DNA of 15,094 bases, taken from contig JAKFXV010000195.1 of assembly GCA_021731205.1 (NCBI GenBank), positions 1 through 15,094 on the forward strand, given 5' to 3'. Below the pieces are notes generated by a model. It had not been told where the DNA came from, searched no databases, and was given only the letters and a program-made list of their open reading frames with translations. Position 1 is the first letter of the stretch. Every line of letters begins with the position of its first letter. Shown here one piece after another: positions 1-8,600 of the stretch. Source of the stretch: Nocardioides sp. Its GTDB lineage: Bacteria > Actinomycetota > Actinomycetes > Propionibacteriales > Nocardioidaceae. A program made the position numbers and the translations under genes.

Positions 1-1240
1 GCAGCGTTCCGATCGGTTGACCGTCGGGTCGGACCCGTTTGCCATCCGAGCCCAAGACGTAGCCGGCCTCGTCGAGCAGCTCGGCCGCCCGGCCCAGGTC
101 GAACCGGAACGCGACGTCCTCGGGTGGCTCCCACCGGAAGTCGGGGTAGGACGGCGGCACGATGCTGTCGCCTTCGATCCCGGCTCCGTAGTAGACCTTC
201 TCCTTGATCTCCTCGAGGTCCAACGCGAAGCCCAACGCGTAGCGGAACTTGGCGTCGCGCAGAGCCGGGTTGCCGTCGCCGATCGGCTCCCCGGTTTCGA
301 CGTCGATGGCGCCGGTGTTGAACGCGATCTCGTCGAAGCTCGGTGAGAGCCCGTTGATCGCGGTGATGCCGTCGCGGCCCTCCAACGCCTGCACCTGCAG
401 CGCCGAGAGGTTCTCGACGAAGTCGACTTCGCCCGCGATCAGAGCCTGGATCATCGGGTCGTCGGCCTTGTAGACCCGGAAGACGACCTCGTCGATGTAG
501 GGCTCGCCGCCCCAGTAGTCGGGGTTCTTCTCGAAGCGGTACAACGGCCCGCCGGCCTTGCCTTCGACGAGCCGGAAGGGCCCGGAGCCGACGACCGGCC
601 CGTCCTCGGGTTCGGCAGCGTAGGTCTTGACGTCCTTCTGCGCGATCGACGACCAGATGTGCTCGGGCACGATCGGCATCGGCAGCAACGGCAGCACGGC
701 GTTGGGCTTGTCCAGGCTCAACACTACGGTCGTGTCGTCCGGCGCCTCGGCACTGGCGACCCCGGTCAGGTACGACCCCCAGGTCGCGGCTTCCGGGCCA
801 CCGTCGAGAATCCGATCGAGGGTGTGGACCACATCGGCCGAGGTGAGTTGCTCCCCATCGGACCAGAGCACGTCGTCGCGAATCGTGAACGTCCAGGTGA
901 GGCCGTCCTCGGAGGTGGTCCACTCCTCGGCAAGCCCGGGGATCGGCTGCATCGTCTCCATGTCGTAGTTGATCAGCCGGTCATAGCTCAGCGCCCACAT
1001 CTCGAAGGACGGCGCCTCGATGCCGAGGAAGGGGTTGAACGAGTCGACCTCGTTTCGCAGGCCCACGGTGAACGTCGAAGGCTCCTCGGCGCTGGTCGCC
1101 TGGGAGGCCGTCGGCAGCGCCGCGATGACGGTCGCTGCGCCCAACATCAGTCCTGCGAGCAGGATTCGAGTCCGAGTACGTTGTCGATCGTGATGCAGCC
1201 GCCGACCGCGCCGCGACGGGCCTTCGTGCACGCCGAGCAC
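1..1240 (-). CDS. ABC transporter substrate-binding protein, peptide/nickel type (SBP_bac_5), partial
   Basis: An extracytoplasmic solute receptor for a peptide-type ABC importer. The minus strand is open from about 1240 to the left edge, so the C-terminal part is missing. After a signal peptide (Arg-rich n-region with RQRTRTR, hydrophobic core ILLAGLMLGAAATVIAAL, likely cleavage after TASQA) come hallmarks of family 5 receptors: FTVGLRNEVDSFNPF, LAEEWTTSEDGLTWTFTIRD, WSDGEQLTSADVV, VGSGPFRLVE, NPDYWGGEPYIDEVVF and FRYALGFALD. No lipobox Cys is visible, so it is probably secreted, not lipidated. The start is uncertain. GTG at 1240 has GGAG six bases upstream and gives a full n-region; GTG 1231 and ATG 1147 are alternatives, but 1147 would remove all the positive charge. 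The chosen start overlaps the divergent oligopeptidase gene by about 48 bases. The ligand cannot be told, but a peptidase next door makes peptides plausible. Confidence 0.85.
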   Translation of the reverse strand, partial: MLGVHEGPSRRGRRLHHDRQRTRTRILLAGLMLGAATVIAALPTASQATSAEEPSTFTVGLRNEVDSFNPFLGIEAPSFEMWALSYDRLINYDMETMQPIPGLAEEWTTSEDGLTWTFTIRDDVLWSDGEQLTSADVVHTLDRILDGGPEAATWGSYLTGVASAEAPDDTTVVLSLDKPNAVLPLLPMPIVPEHIWSSIAQKDVKTYAAEPEDGPVVGSGPFRLVEGKAGGPLYRFEKNPDYWGGEPYIDEVVFRVYKADDPMIQALIAGEVDFVENLSALQVQALEGRDGITAINGLSPSFDEIAFNTGAIDVETGEPIGDGNPALRDAKFRYALGFALDLEEIKEKVYYGAGIEGDSIVPPSYPDFRWEPPEDVAFRFDLGRAAELLDEAGYVLGSDGKRVRPDGQPIGTL

Positions 1241-3355
1241 GGGGTGCTCCGCCCGGACCCCTACTACTGGATGCATGATGCTTCCTCCCCGGAGTTCCTT
1301 GCCTACCTGGCGGCGGAACGCAACTACTACGACGCCTCGTGCGCCGATCGCGCCGATCTGACCTCCGACCTACAGGCGGAGATGCGTGCGCGACTGCCCG
1401 AGCAGGCTCGCACTGCGGCCTGGCGACGCTTGAGGTTTTCTTACTACACGCGGCACGTTGACGGAAGTGACTACGCCCAACTGGTACGCGAAAAACACCA
1501 GTTCGATACGAGTACGACAACGATTCCTGAATCCGGATCCGCTGTGGCCGACGGAAATCGTCGCTCAGGCGGGTCGAGCGCGGAAGCGGAGCTGCTGCTC
1601 GACGTCGGCACCCTGGGGGACGGTTCCGGGTACGTCGACCTCGGCATCACCTTGGTCAGTCCCGACGAGGATTGGCTGGCCTACTCCGTCGACGCGACCG
1701 GTGACGAGGTCTTCAGGCTGCGCCTGCGCAACCTCCGCACGGGGACGGACGAGGACCGCATCGAACGCAGCTATTACGGCGGGGCCTGGAGCGCGGATTC
1801 GGCGTACTTCTTCTACACCGTGCACGACGAGGCCTACCGGCCCTATGAAGTGCGTCGTCACCGGTTGGGCGACCCCGCGACCGCGGATGTCGCCGTCGTG
1901 ACCGAGCCCGACGATCGCTTCGAGGTCAACCTGCGACTGACCCGCTCGGGCGAGGCCATCCTCATCTGGAGCGAATCCAACACGACGAGCGAGTGCTGGT
2001 GGCTCGACGCCCATGCCCCGCTGGGTGTCCCACACTCGGTCGGCGGCCGACGGCCCGGCGTGCGCTACCGGGTGGAGCATCAACGCGCCGCCGTGGGCCG
2101 GGCCGGTCCGGGGAGCCTGCTGATCGTGACCGACCACGAGGCGGTCGAAGGACGCTTGATGGGTGCGCCGGTTCCGGTGGACAAGGATCAGGATTCCTCG
2201 ACCTGGCGCGAGCTCGTTGCGGAGAACCCGTCCGAGCGGCTGCTGCGCGTCGACGCGTTCGCCCACGCGTGCGTGTTGAGTCTGCGAACAGGCGGCACCA
2301 CCGAACTGCGGATCCTTCCCCGTGACATCGGCGGCGGCGTGGAGCCGGTCGGCTTGCTGAGCGAGCTGGCGGGCGGGGAGCTCCGGCTGGCCCGCAGCAC
2401 GTCGTACGACGCCGACGAGATCACCGTGCACGACGAGTCGTGGCTGCACCCGGCCGTCTGGTCGGCCGTGGACCTGCGGACGGGGGTTCGACGCGAGCTG
2501 CTGCGCCGGACCGCCCCCACGCACGACCCGGCTGCGTACCTCACCGAGCGTCGGGCGTTCCGGTCACCCGACGGCACGCCGGTGCCTGCGACGATCCTTC
2601 GCCATCGAGACACCCCGCTCGACGGCACCGCACCCGCCGTGGTCTACGGCTACGGCTCCTACGAGGCCGTCTTCGAACCCGAGTGGGACCCCGCTCTGCC
2701 GAGCCTGCTCGATCGAGGTGTGGTCTACGTCCACACCCACATCCGCGGCGGCGGGGAGGGTGGGCGTGGGTGGTATCTCGACGGCAAGCTCGATCGCAAG
2801 CAACACACCTTCGACGATCACATCGCCGTCGCCGACGGGCTCGCCGCCGCAGGCCTGGTGGACGGTCGCCGGATCGCCACCCGAGGGCTGAGTGCTGGCG
2901 GGCTGCTGCAGGGTGCGGTGTTCGGGCAGCGGCCCGACCGCTGGTGCGCCGTACTCGCCGAGGTGCCTTTCGTCGACGTGGTGACCACGATGTTCGACGC
3001 GGACACGCCCCTCACGGCCACGGAGTGGGAGGAGTGGGGGGATCCCCGGATCCGGGAGCACTTTGACTGGATGTCCGCCTACGACCCCATCCAGAACCTG
3101 CCACCGGCGGGCAGCCGACCCCCGCTCCTGGTCACCGGAGCCCTGCACGACCCACGCGTCATGGTTCGCGAACCCGCCAAGTGGGTAGCCGCCCTGCGGG
3201 CCACCGACCCAGAGTGGTCCACTAAATGCCTGTTCCGCGTCGAGACCGGCGCCGGAGCGCATGCGGGCCCCTCGGGTCGCTTCGGTCACGTGGACTACGA
3301 AGCCGAGATCTATGCATGGCTCCTCCCCCGCCTCAGACCGGTGACCCGTCACTGA
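1193..3355 (+). CDS. opdB: Oligopeptidase B (prolyl oligopeptidase family, peptidase S9A)
   Basis: A serine peptidase, about 720 aa, expected to cut short peptides after basic residues. The N-terminal part is the beta-propeller gate (DPYYWMHDASSPEFLAYL near residue 20; later SYYGGAWSADSAYFFYT). The C-terminal part is the alpha/beta-hydrolase domain (VVYGYGSYEA, VYVHTHIRGGGEGGRGWY, PFVDVVTTMFD). The catalytic triad is visible: Ser567 in GLSAGG, Asp653 in ALHDPRV and His690 in AHAGPSGR. Spacings of 86 and 37 residues are close to those of the E. coli enzyme (532/617/652). The usual GRSAGG nucleophile motif has Leu in place of Arg, and the usual GHGG/GHAG reads AHAG. The frame is open far upstream, but that part is antisense to the substrate-binding protein gene, and homology begins at ATG 1193, where TAPRRAFVHAEHGVLRPD matches the family N-terminus. 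No clear Shine-Dalgarno precedes it. No signal peptide, so cytoplasmic. Confidence 0.93.
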   Translation: MQPPTAPRRAFVHAEHGVLRPDPYYWMHDASSPEFLAYLAAERNYYDASCADRADLTSDLQAEMRARLPEQARTAAWRRLRFSYYTRHVDGSDYAQLVREKHQFDTSTTTIPESGSAVADGNRRSGGSSAEAELLLDVGTLGDGSGYVDLGITLVSPDEDWLAYSVDATGDEVFRLRLRNLRTGTDEDRIERSYYGGAWSADSAYFFYTVHDEAYRPYEVRRHRLGDPATADVAVVTEPDDRFEVNLRLTRSGEAILIWSESNTTSECWWLDAHAPLGVPHSVGGRRPGVRYRVEHQRAAVGRAGPGSLLIVTDHEAVEGRLMGAPVPVDKDQDSSTWRELVAENPSERLLRVDAFAHACVLSLRTGGTTELRILPRDIGGGVEPVGLLSELAGGELRLARSTSYDADEITVHDESWLHPAVWSAVDLRTGVRRELLRRTAPTHDPAAYLTERRAFRSPDGTPVPATILRHRDTPLDGTAPAVVYGYGSYEAVFEPEWDPALPSLLDRGVVYVHTHIRGGGEGGRGWYLDGKLDRKQHTFDDHIAVADGLAAAGLVDGRRIATRGLSAGGLLQGAVFGQRPDRWCAVLAEVPFVDVVTTMFDADTPLTATEWEEWGDPRIREHFDWMSAYDPIQNLPPAGSRPPLLVTGALHDPRVMVREPAKWVAALRATDPEWSTKCLFRVETGAGAHAGPSGRFGHVDYEAEIYAWLLPRLRPVTRH

Positions 3356-3418
3356 TGTGGCCACTTGGGCGGCGTGTCGACACTTCATTGACGGGTCGAC
3401 CAGAGGGGGCGACGCCGA

Positions 3419-4003
3419 TCAGGCGTTGAGGGCAGGTTGCACGGGGTTGCCGACGCCACCTGCGCAGGACGCTTCGGACTCGGGCGCCGTCGCCCCGTCG
3501 CCGTACTCCTGGAGGAAGGCGGCCAGGCCCGGGTCGTCGGCGCCGTCCAGCCGCAACTGGGCGCCCCAGACCGTCACGACGACGGGCGCGGGCAGCCCGG
3601 GGTACGGCGAGAGGATGCCGTCTGCGGGCAGCGCTGACTCCAGGGTCGCCACGTCCCCAGCGGGCAGGTCGGGTCGGTGCGCGATCCACACCGTCCCGTG
3701 TTCGAGGTTGTGAACCGCGATCTCGTTGCGCAGCGGCTGGTCGTAGCGCCCACACTCGAACCAGACCGGATAGTGGTTGCCGCCGACCGGCGGCGCCTGG
3801 GCGTAAGCCACGTCACCGTCGACATGGCGCGGTGGACCGAGGTCGAAGGTCTCGACCCCCGCCAGTGGATCAGCCGACCCAGCGAGCCCGGCCTCGCCGT
3901 CTCCGACCAGCACCGGGACGGCCAAGGCCAACCCGAGCACGAGTGCGGCCGCGAGCACGCTGATCAGCAGCGGGCCGGCTCGACGTGCGGGCTGGTCGAT
4001 CAT
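3419..4003 (-). CDS. DUF3105 domain membrane-anchored protein
   Basis: About 194 aa: a short N-terminus, one membrane helix (about residues 12-33, PLLISVLAAALVLGLALAVP) and an outer domain. That domain carries the DUF3105 signature: PPVGGNHYPVWFECGRYDQP (71-90), EIAVHNLEHGTVWIAHRPDL (94-113), VVVTVWGAQLRL and a final APESEASCAGG. Conserved His77, Cys84, His98, Glu101, His102 and Cys180 suggest a metal or disulfide site, but no function has been established for this family. Actinobacterial members are often coded beside DUF305 or copper/mercury-related genes; none is seen here. ATG 4003 was chosen. A TTG at 4012 would add three residues and lies two bases from the upstream permease stop, so the two genes are probably translationally coupled. 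It is the last gene of the aconitase-permease run and converges on the oligopeptidase gene. Confidence 0.85.
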   Translation of the reverse strand: MIDQPARRAGPLLISVLAAALVLGLALAVPVLVGDGEAGLAGSADPLAGVETFDLGPPRHVDGDVAYAQAPPVGGNHYPVWFECGRYDQPLRNEIAVHNLEHGTVWIAHRPDLPAGDVATLESALPADGILSPYPGLPAPVVVTVWGAQLRLDGADDPGLAAFLQEYGDGATAPESEASCAGGVGNPVQPALNA

Positions 4004-4013
4004 GCGGGTCAAC

Positions 4014-4691
4014 CTAGCCGAGCGAGCGAGCCAGGACCGCCTGGGTCAAGAGGGCGAGCGCCGCAGCGGCGCACGTCGCCAACATCGCCAGTCGCAGTCG
4101 CTCGCGCGGGAGCCGATCGCGCACCCGGCTGCCCAGCCAGAACCCCACGAGGACCAGCGGTGCCAGCACCAGCGCCGCCAGCACCGGCGCGGTGGCCACC
4201 TGGTCGGCAACGGTCAGGCCCCCGAGGCTCATCAGCACCCCGACGAAGAAGAAGACCGACATCGTCGAGCGCATCTCACCCGCGTGGCGATGTTGAAGCA
4301 GCAACGCGATGGGTGGCCCGCCGACCGAGGTTGCCGTGCCCGAGGCCCCGGCCGCGACTCCTGCGACGGTCATCGTCAGCGGGGTGACGGGGACTGCGGT
4401 CGACCGCATCGAGACGATGACCCCTACCAAGACCATCACGGCGATAGCTACGGCCAGTTGCGCCTCGGTGAACCACACGACCAGATATACGCCGAGAACC
4501 GTCCCTGGGACCCGCGCCGGAATCAGCCAGGCAAGTGCGCGCCAATCGATGTGTCCCCACTCTCCTCGCAGCATCACCCCCGAGATGGCCAATGCGAGGA
4601 GCAACGGCAAGACCGGCACCCAGGACGGCTCCACGAAGGCCGTCACAGGAGCGACCAGCAGCCCTAGACCGAGGCCGACCACGGACTGCAC
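4014..4691 (-). CDS. TauE/SafE (DUF81) family membrane permease
   Basis: A polytopic inner-membrane protein of the sulfite exporter TauE/SafE family, probably moving a small anion or organosulfur compound. The sequence shows the two-fold pattern of the family: VQSVVGLGLGLLVAPV at the first helix and GVAAGASGTATSVGGPPIAL at the internal repeat, then FFFVGVLMSL and a basic loop SRVRDRLPRERLR near the end. From GTG 4691 the protein is 225 aa, which is short. Hydrophobic, family-like sequence (WAALALIALVVLLGAL) continues upstream in the same frame into the end of the aconitase gene, yet no ATG, GTG or TTG is found in that extension near the junction. A CTG at 4769 with GGAG upstream is one possible start. 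The gene follows aconitase on the same strand and is coupled to the DUF3105 gene. The substrate is unknown. Confidence 0.85.
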   Translation of the reverse strand: MQSVVGLGLGLLVAPVTAFVEPSWVPVLPLLLALAISGVMLRGEWGHIDWRALAWLIPARVPGTVLGVYLVVWFTEAQLAVAIAVMVLVGVIVSMRSTAVPVTPLTMTVAGVAAGASGTATSVGGPPIALLLQHRHAGEMRSTMSVFFFVGVLMSLGGLTVADQVATAPVLAALVLAPLVLVGFWLGSRVRDRLPRERLRLAMLATCAAAALALLTQAVLARSLG

Positions 4692-4774
4692 GAGCGCACC
4701 CAGGAGTACGACGAGCGCGATCAGCGCGAGGGCCGCCCAGCTGATCTCGAGCTGGCTGATCCCTAACAGCGGGG

Positions 4775-7462
<2,688 letters not shown>

Positions 7463-7468
7463 CGGGCG

Positions 7469-7478
7469 GTCTCCCTTA
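7469..7478 (-). promoter_or_regulatory. Ribosome binding site of aconitase gene
   Basis: Minus-strand TAAGGGAGAC, with AAGGGAG about eight bases before ATG 7462. It is one of the strongest Shine-Dalgarno sequences in the window and decides the start against the in-frame TTG at 7483, which would lie upstream of it. Confidence 0.7.
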
Positions 7479-7487
7479 CTCAAAGTC

Positions 7488-7501
7488 TCTTGATATCAAG
7501 A
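7488..7501. promoter_or_regulatory. Candidate operator: perfect 14-bp palindrome upstream of aconitase
   Basis: TCTTGATATCAAGA is a perfect inverted repeat in an AT-rich island of otherwise GC-rich DNA. It ends 25 bases before the aconitase start codon and overlaps the best -10 candidate, so a dimeric repressor bound here would block transcription. Actinobacterial aconitase genes are known to be repressor-controlled (AcnR in Corynebacterium), but I cannot match this sequence to a known regulator's site from memory. Confidence 0.5.
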
Positions 7502-7528
7502 TACCTGGTTGCCGTTCGTGTCGTCCAA
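7498..7528 (-). promoter_or_regulatory. Possible aconitase promoter
   Basis: On the minus strand, TTGGAC (7523..7528) and TATCTT (7498..7503) lie 19 bases apart and could be -35 and -10 elements for aconitase. The spacer is one or two bases longer than ideal, and the -10 half overlaps the palindrome. This is inferred from motif only. Confidence 0.3.
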
Positions 7529-7546
7529 CCATCCCACTCCCGCGGA

Positions 7547-7650
7547 CTACCGGCGTTCGAGGAGGGCCACGCACTCCACATGGTGGGTCATCGGGAAGTC
7601 GCCCATGGTTCTGAGCGTGACTGCGATCCCTTGCGACCGGCTGTACCCAA
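7547..7650 (-). pseudogene. C-terminal remnant of TrmA/RlmD-type RNA (uracil-5-)-methyltransferase
   Basis: The minus-strand frame ending at the TAG at 7547 closes with FPMTHHVECVALLERR. This is the C-terminal signature of class I RNA uracil-5-methyltransferases (TrmA/RlmD family), whose actinobacterial members end in a close variant of LRAFDxFPMTHHVECVAxLE. Only about 20 residues match (from LRTMGDFPMTHH onward). The segment upstream in the same frame does not contain the catalytic Cys motif (YVSCNP/YVACDP type) expected some 35-45 residues earlier, nor the SAM-binding domain. The enzyme is therefore almost entirely missing and the fragment cannot be functional. It lies on the same strand just upstream of aconitase, a pairing I believe is common in actinobacteria. 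The left boundary is firm; the right boundary is approximate. Confidence 0.6.
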
Positions 7651-7796
7651 CGGGCGAAGCTGCCCTCTGACCTGCAGCGATGCCGCCTGAAAGGTCTGAG
7701 GGCGCCGGCACGCCGCTGAGGGCGTTTGCCAATCAAAGCGAGCCCATTCCGAGCCCTCGCGTAAGCGGGCACCGACGGTCGCAACGGGCCGCAGCT
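7651..7796. other. Unassigned spacer between two gene remnants
   Basis: No coding sequence, RNA gene or mobile element was recognised on either strand. Short open frames cross it, but none resembles a known protein family. It contains the 9-bp direct repeat listed separately. Confidence 0.5.
7696..7724. repeat. 9-bp direct repeat, 20-bp period
   Basis: CTGAGGGCG occurs at 7696..7704 and again at 7716..7724, so the copies sit on the same face of the helix about two turns apart. This geometry fits a tandem protein-binding site, but two copies of a 9-mer in GC-rich DNA can also be chance. Nothing flanking it is a recognised gene start. Confidence 0.4.
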
Positions 7797-8145
7797 TCAG
7801 ATCTCGCCACGGGCGCGGGCCTCGAGGTACCGGTCCATCACCGCCGACGAGATTCGCCACGGTCAGAAATCTTGATGTTGTTCAGCGACGCCCACCGACG
7901 CACGTCGGCCGGTGTCGGCGACGCGGGCGCGAGCGGCGGTGCCGCTTTGAGACCTCGTACGGCGAGGTCGCCGACCATGTCCTCGGACAGTCCAACCCGC
8001 GCGGCCGCCAGGAACCGATAGATCCACTCCATGGCAAGTTTGCGGGTCTCACAGAAGACGATCGGCACGGTCGGGAACCGGATCTGGCACTCGGCAATCC
8101 CGTCGGCCACGACGCTGGGCCGAACGTGGTCGAGCGCGCTCACGG
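7797..8145 (-). pseudogene. ERCC4-nuclease / Lsr2-like protein, C-terminal fragment with frameshift
   Basis: The minus strand codes LDHVRPSVVADGIAEC, then FPTVPIVFCETRKLAMEW and IYRFLAAA, the C-terminal part of the ERCC4-type nuclease fold in actinobacterial proteins. A Pro-rich linker (AAPPLAPASPTPAD) and an Lsr2-like DNA-binding tail (VRRWASLNNIKISDRG) follow. As read, the frame stops at 7838 after SDRGESRRR. Adding one base between 7855 and 7856 (GGC followed by CGA instead of GAA) restores the expected tail RISSAVMDRYLEARARGEI and a TGA at 7797..7799, so one base appears to be lost. The N-terminal portion of the nuclease domain is absent: homology begins at about 8133, and no family sequence precedes it. 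A GTG at 8143 gives a formal start, but the protein would be a fragment. Its broken 5' end abuts the broken 5' end of the PucR fragment on the other strand. Confidence 0.65.
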
Positions 8146-8151
8146 CACGGC

Positions 8152-8600
8152 GGCAGTCCAGCGACCCGCGCGGCTTCCTTGCCTACTCCGACCTGGGGGT
8201 CGAACGGATCCTCGCCCTCGACGGCAACGTCGGTGAGGTCGAGCGCCTGATCGACGACTGGCTGGCGGACCTCATGTCCTACGACGACGGTCACGGCACC
8301 GACCTCGTACCCACGCTCGCGACGTACCTCGATCTCGGCGGCAGGTACGACGACACGGCACGTGCGCTCTCGGTCCACCGCAACACGCTGCGCTACCGGT
8401 TCGGCCGCATCACCGAGATCTCGGGCCGCGACCTCGCCGACGTCGACACGAAGCTCAACCTGCACCTGGCACTCCGCGCCTGGCGGCTCCGCCGCGCCCC
8501 AGGCGCTGAACGCCTCGTCAGACCTTCTGTCGCTTCCCTGCCCGGACGTCCGTGTCGAGCCGGCCACGCGTCTCGGGGCTCAACAGCACGGCTGCGATGA
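8152..8600 (+). pseudogene. PucR/CdaR-family transcriptional regulator, C-terminal fragment
   Basis: From about 8157 the plus strand codes FLAYSDLGVERIL, YDDGHGTDLVPTLATYLDLG and then the HTH_30 helix-turn-helix of PucR/CdaR regulators: ARALSVHRNTLRYRFGRI, EISGRDLADVDTKLNLHLAL. That is the last 110 or so residues of a protein normally of 400-600. The frame stays open back to an ATG at 8031, but that stretch is antisense to the ERCC4 fragment and has no PucR-like sequence, so the N-terminal sensing domains are missing. The stop at 8598..8600 lies about 80 bases inside the convergent MFS gene. A lone DNA-binding domain could in principle be translated from 8031, but I see no evidence for that. 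Family members in other bacteria control purine, sugar-acid or aromatic catabolism, and one often lies beside a molybdenum hydroxylase operon as here. Confidence 0.7.

Noticed and set aside
659..1192. N-terminal extension of the oligopeptidase frame back to 659
   Set aside because: It is antisense to the substrate-binding protein gene, shows no family resemblance, and the known oligopeptidase B N-terminus begins at 1193.
3374..3426. Terminator between the convergent oligopeptidase and DUF3105 genes
   Set aside because: Short inverted repeats exist (GTGTCGACAC; ACGCC-GATCA-GGCGT), but stems are only five bases and there is no T-run on either strand; common in GC-rich DNA.
7476..7860. Plus- and minus-strand open frames between aconitase and the ERCC4 fragment as new small genes
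   Set aside because: Apart from the methyltransferase tail, none has a ribosome binding site or recognisable protein features; they look like chance frames in decayed DNA.
8031..8151. Start of the PucR-like frame at ATG 8031
   Set aside because: The first 40 or so residues are antisense to the ERCC4 fragment and do not resemble PucR proteins, so the frame is treated as a fragment with a chance upstream extension.
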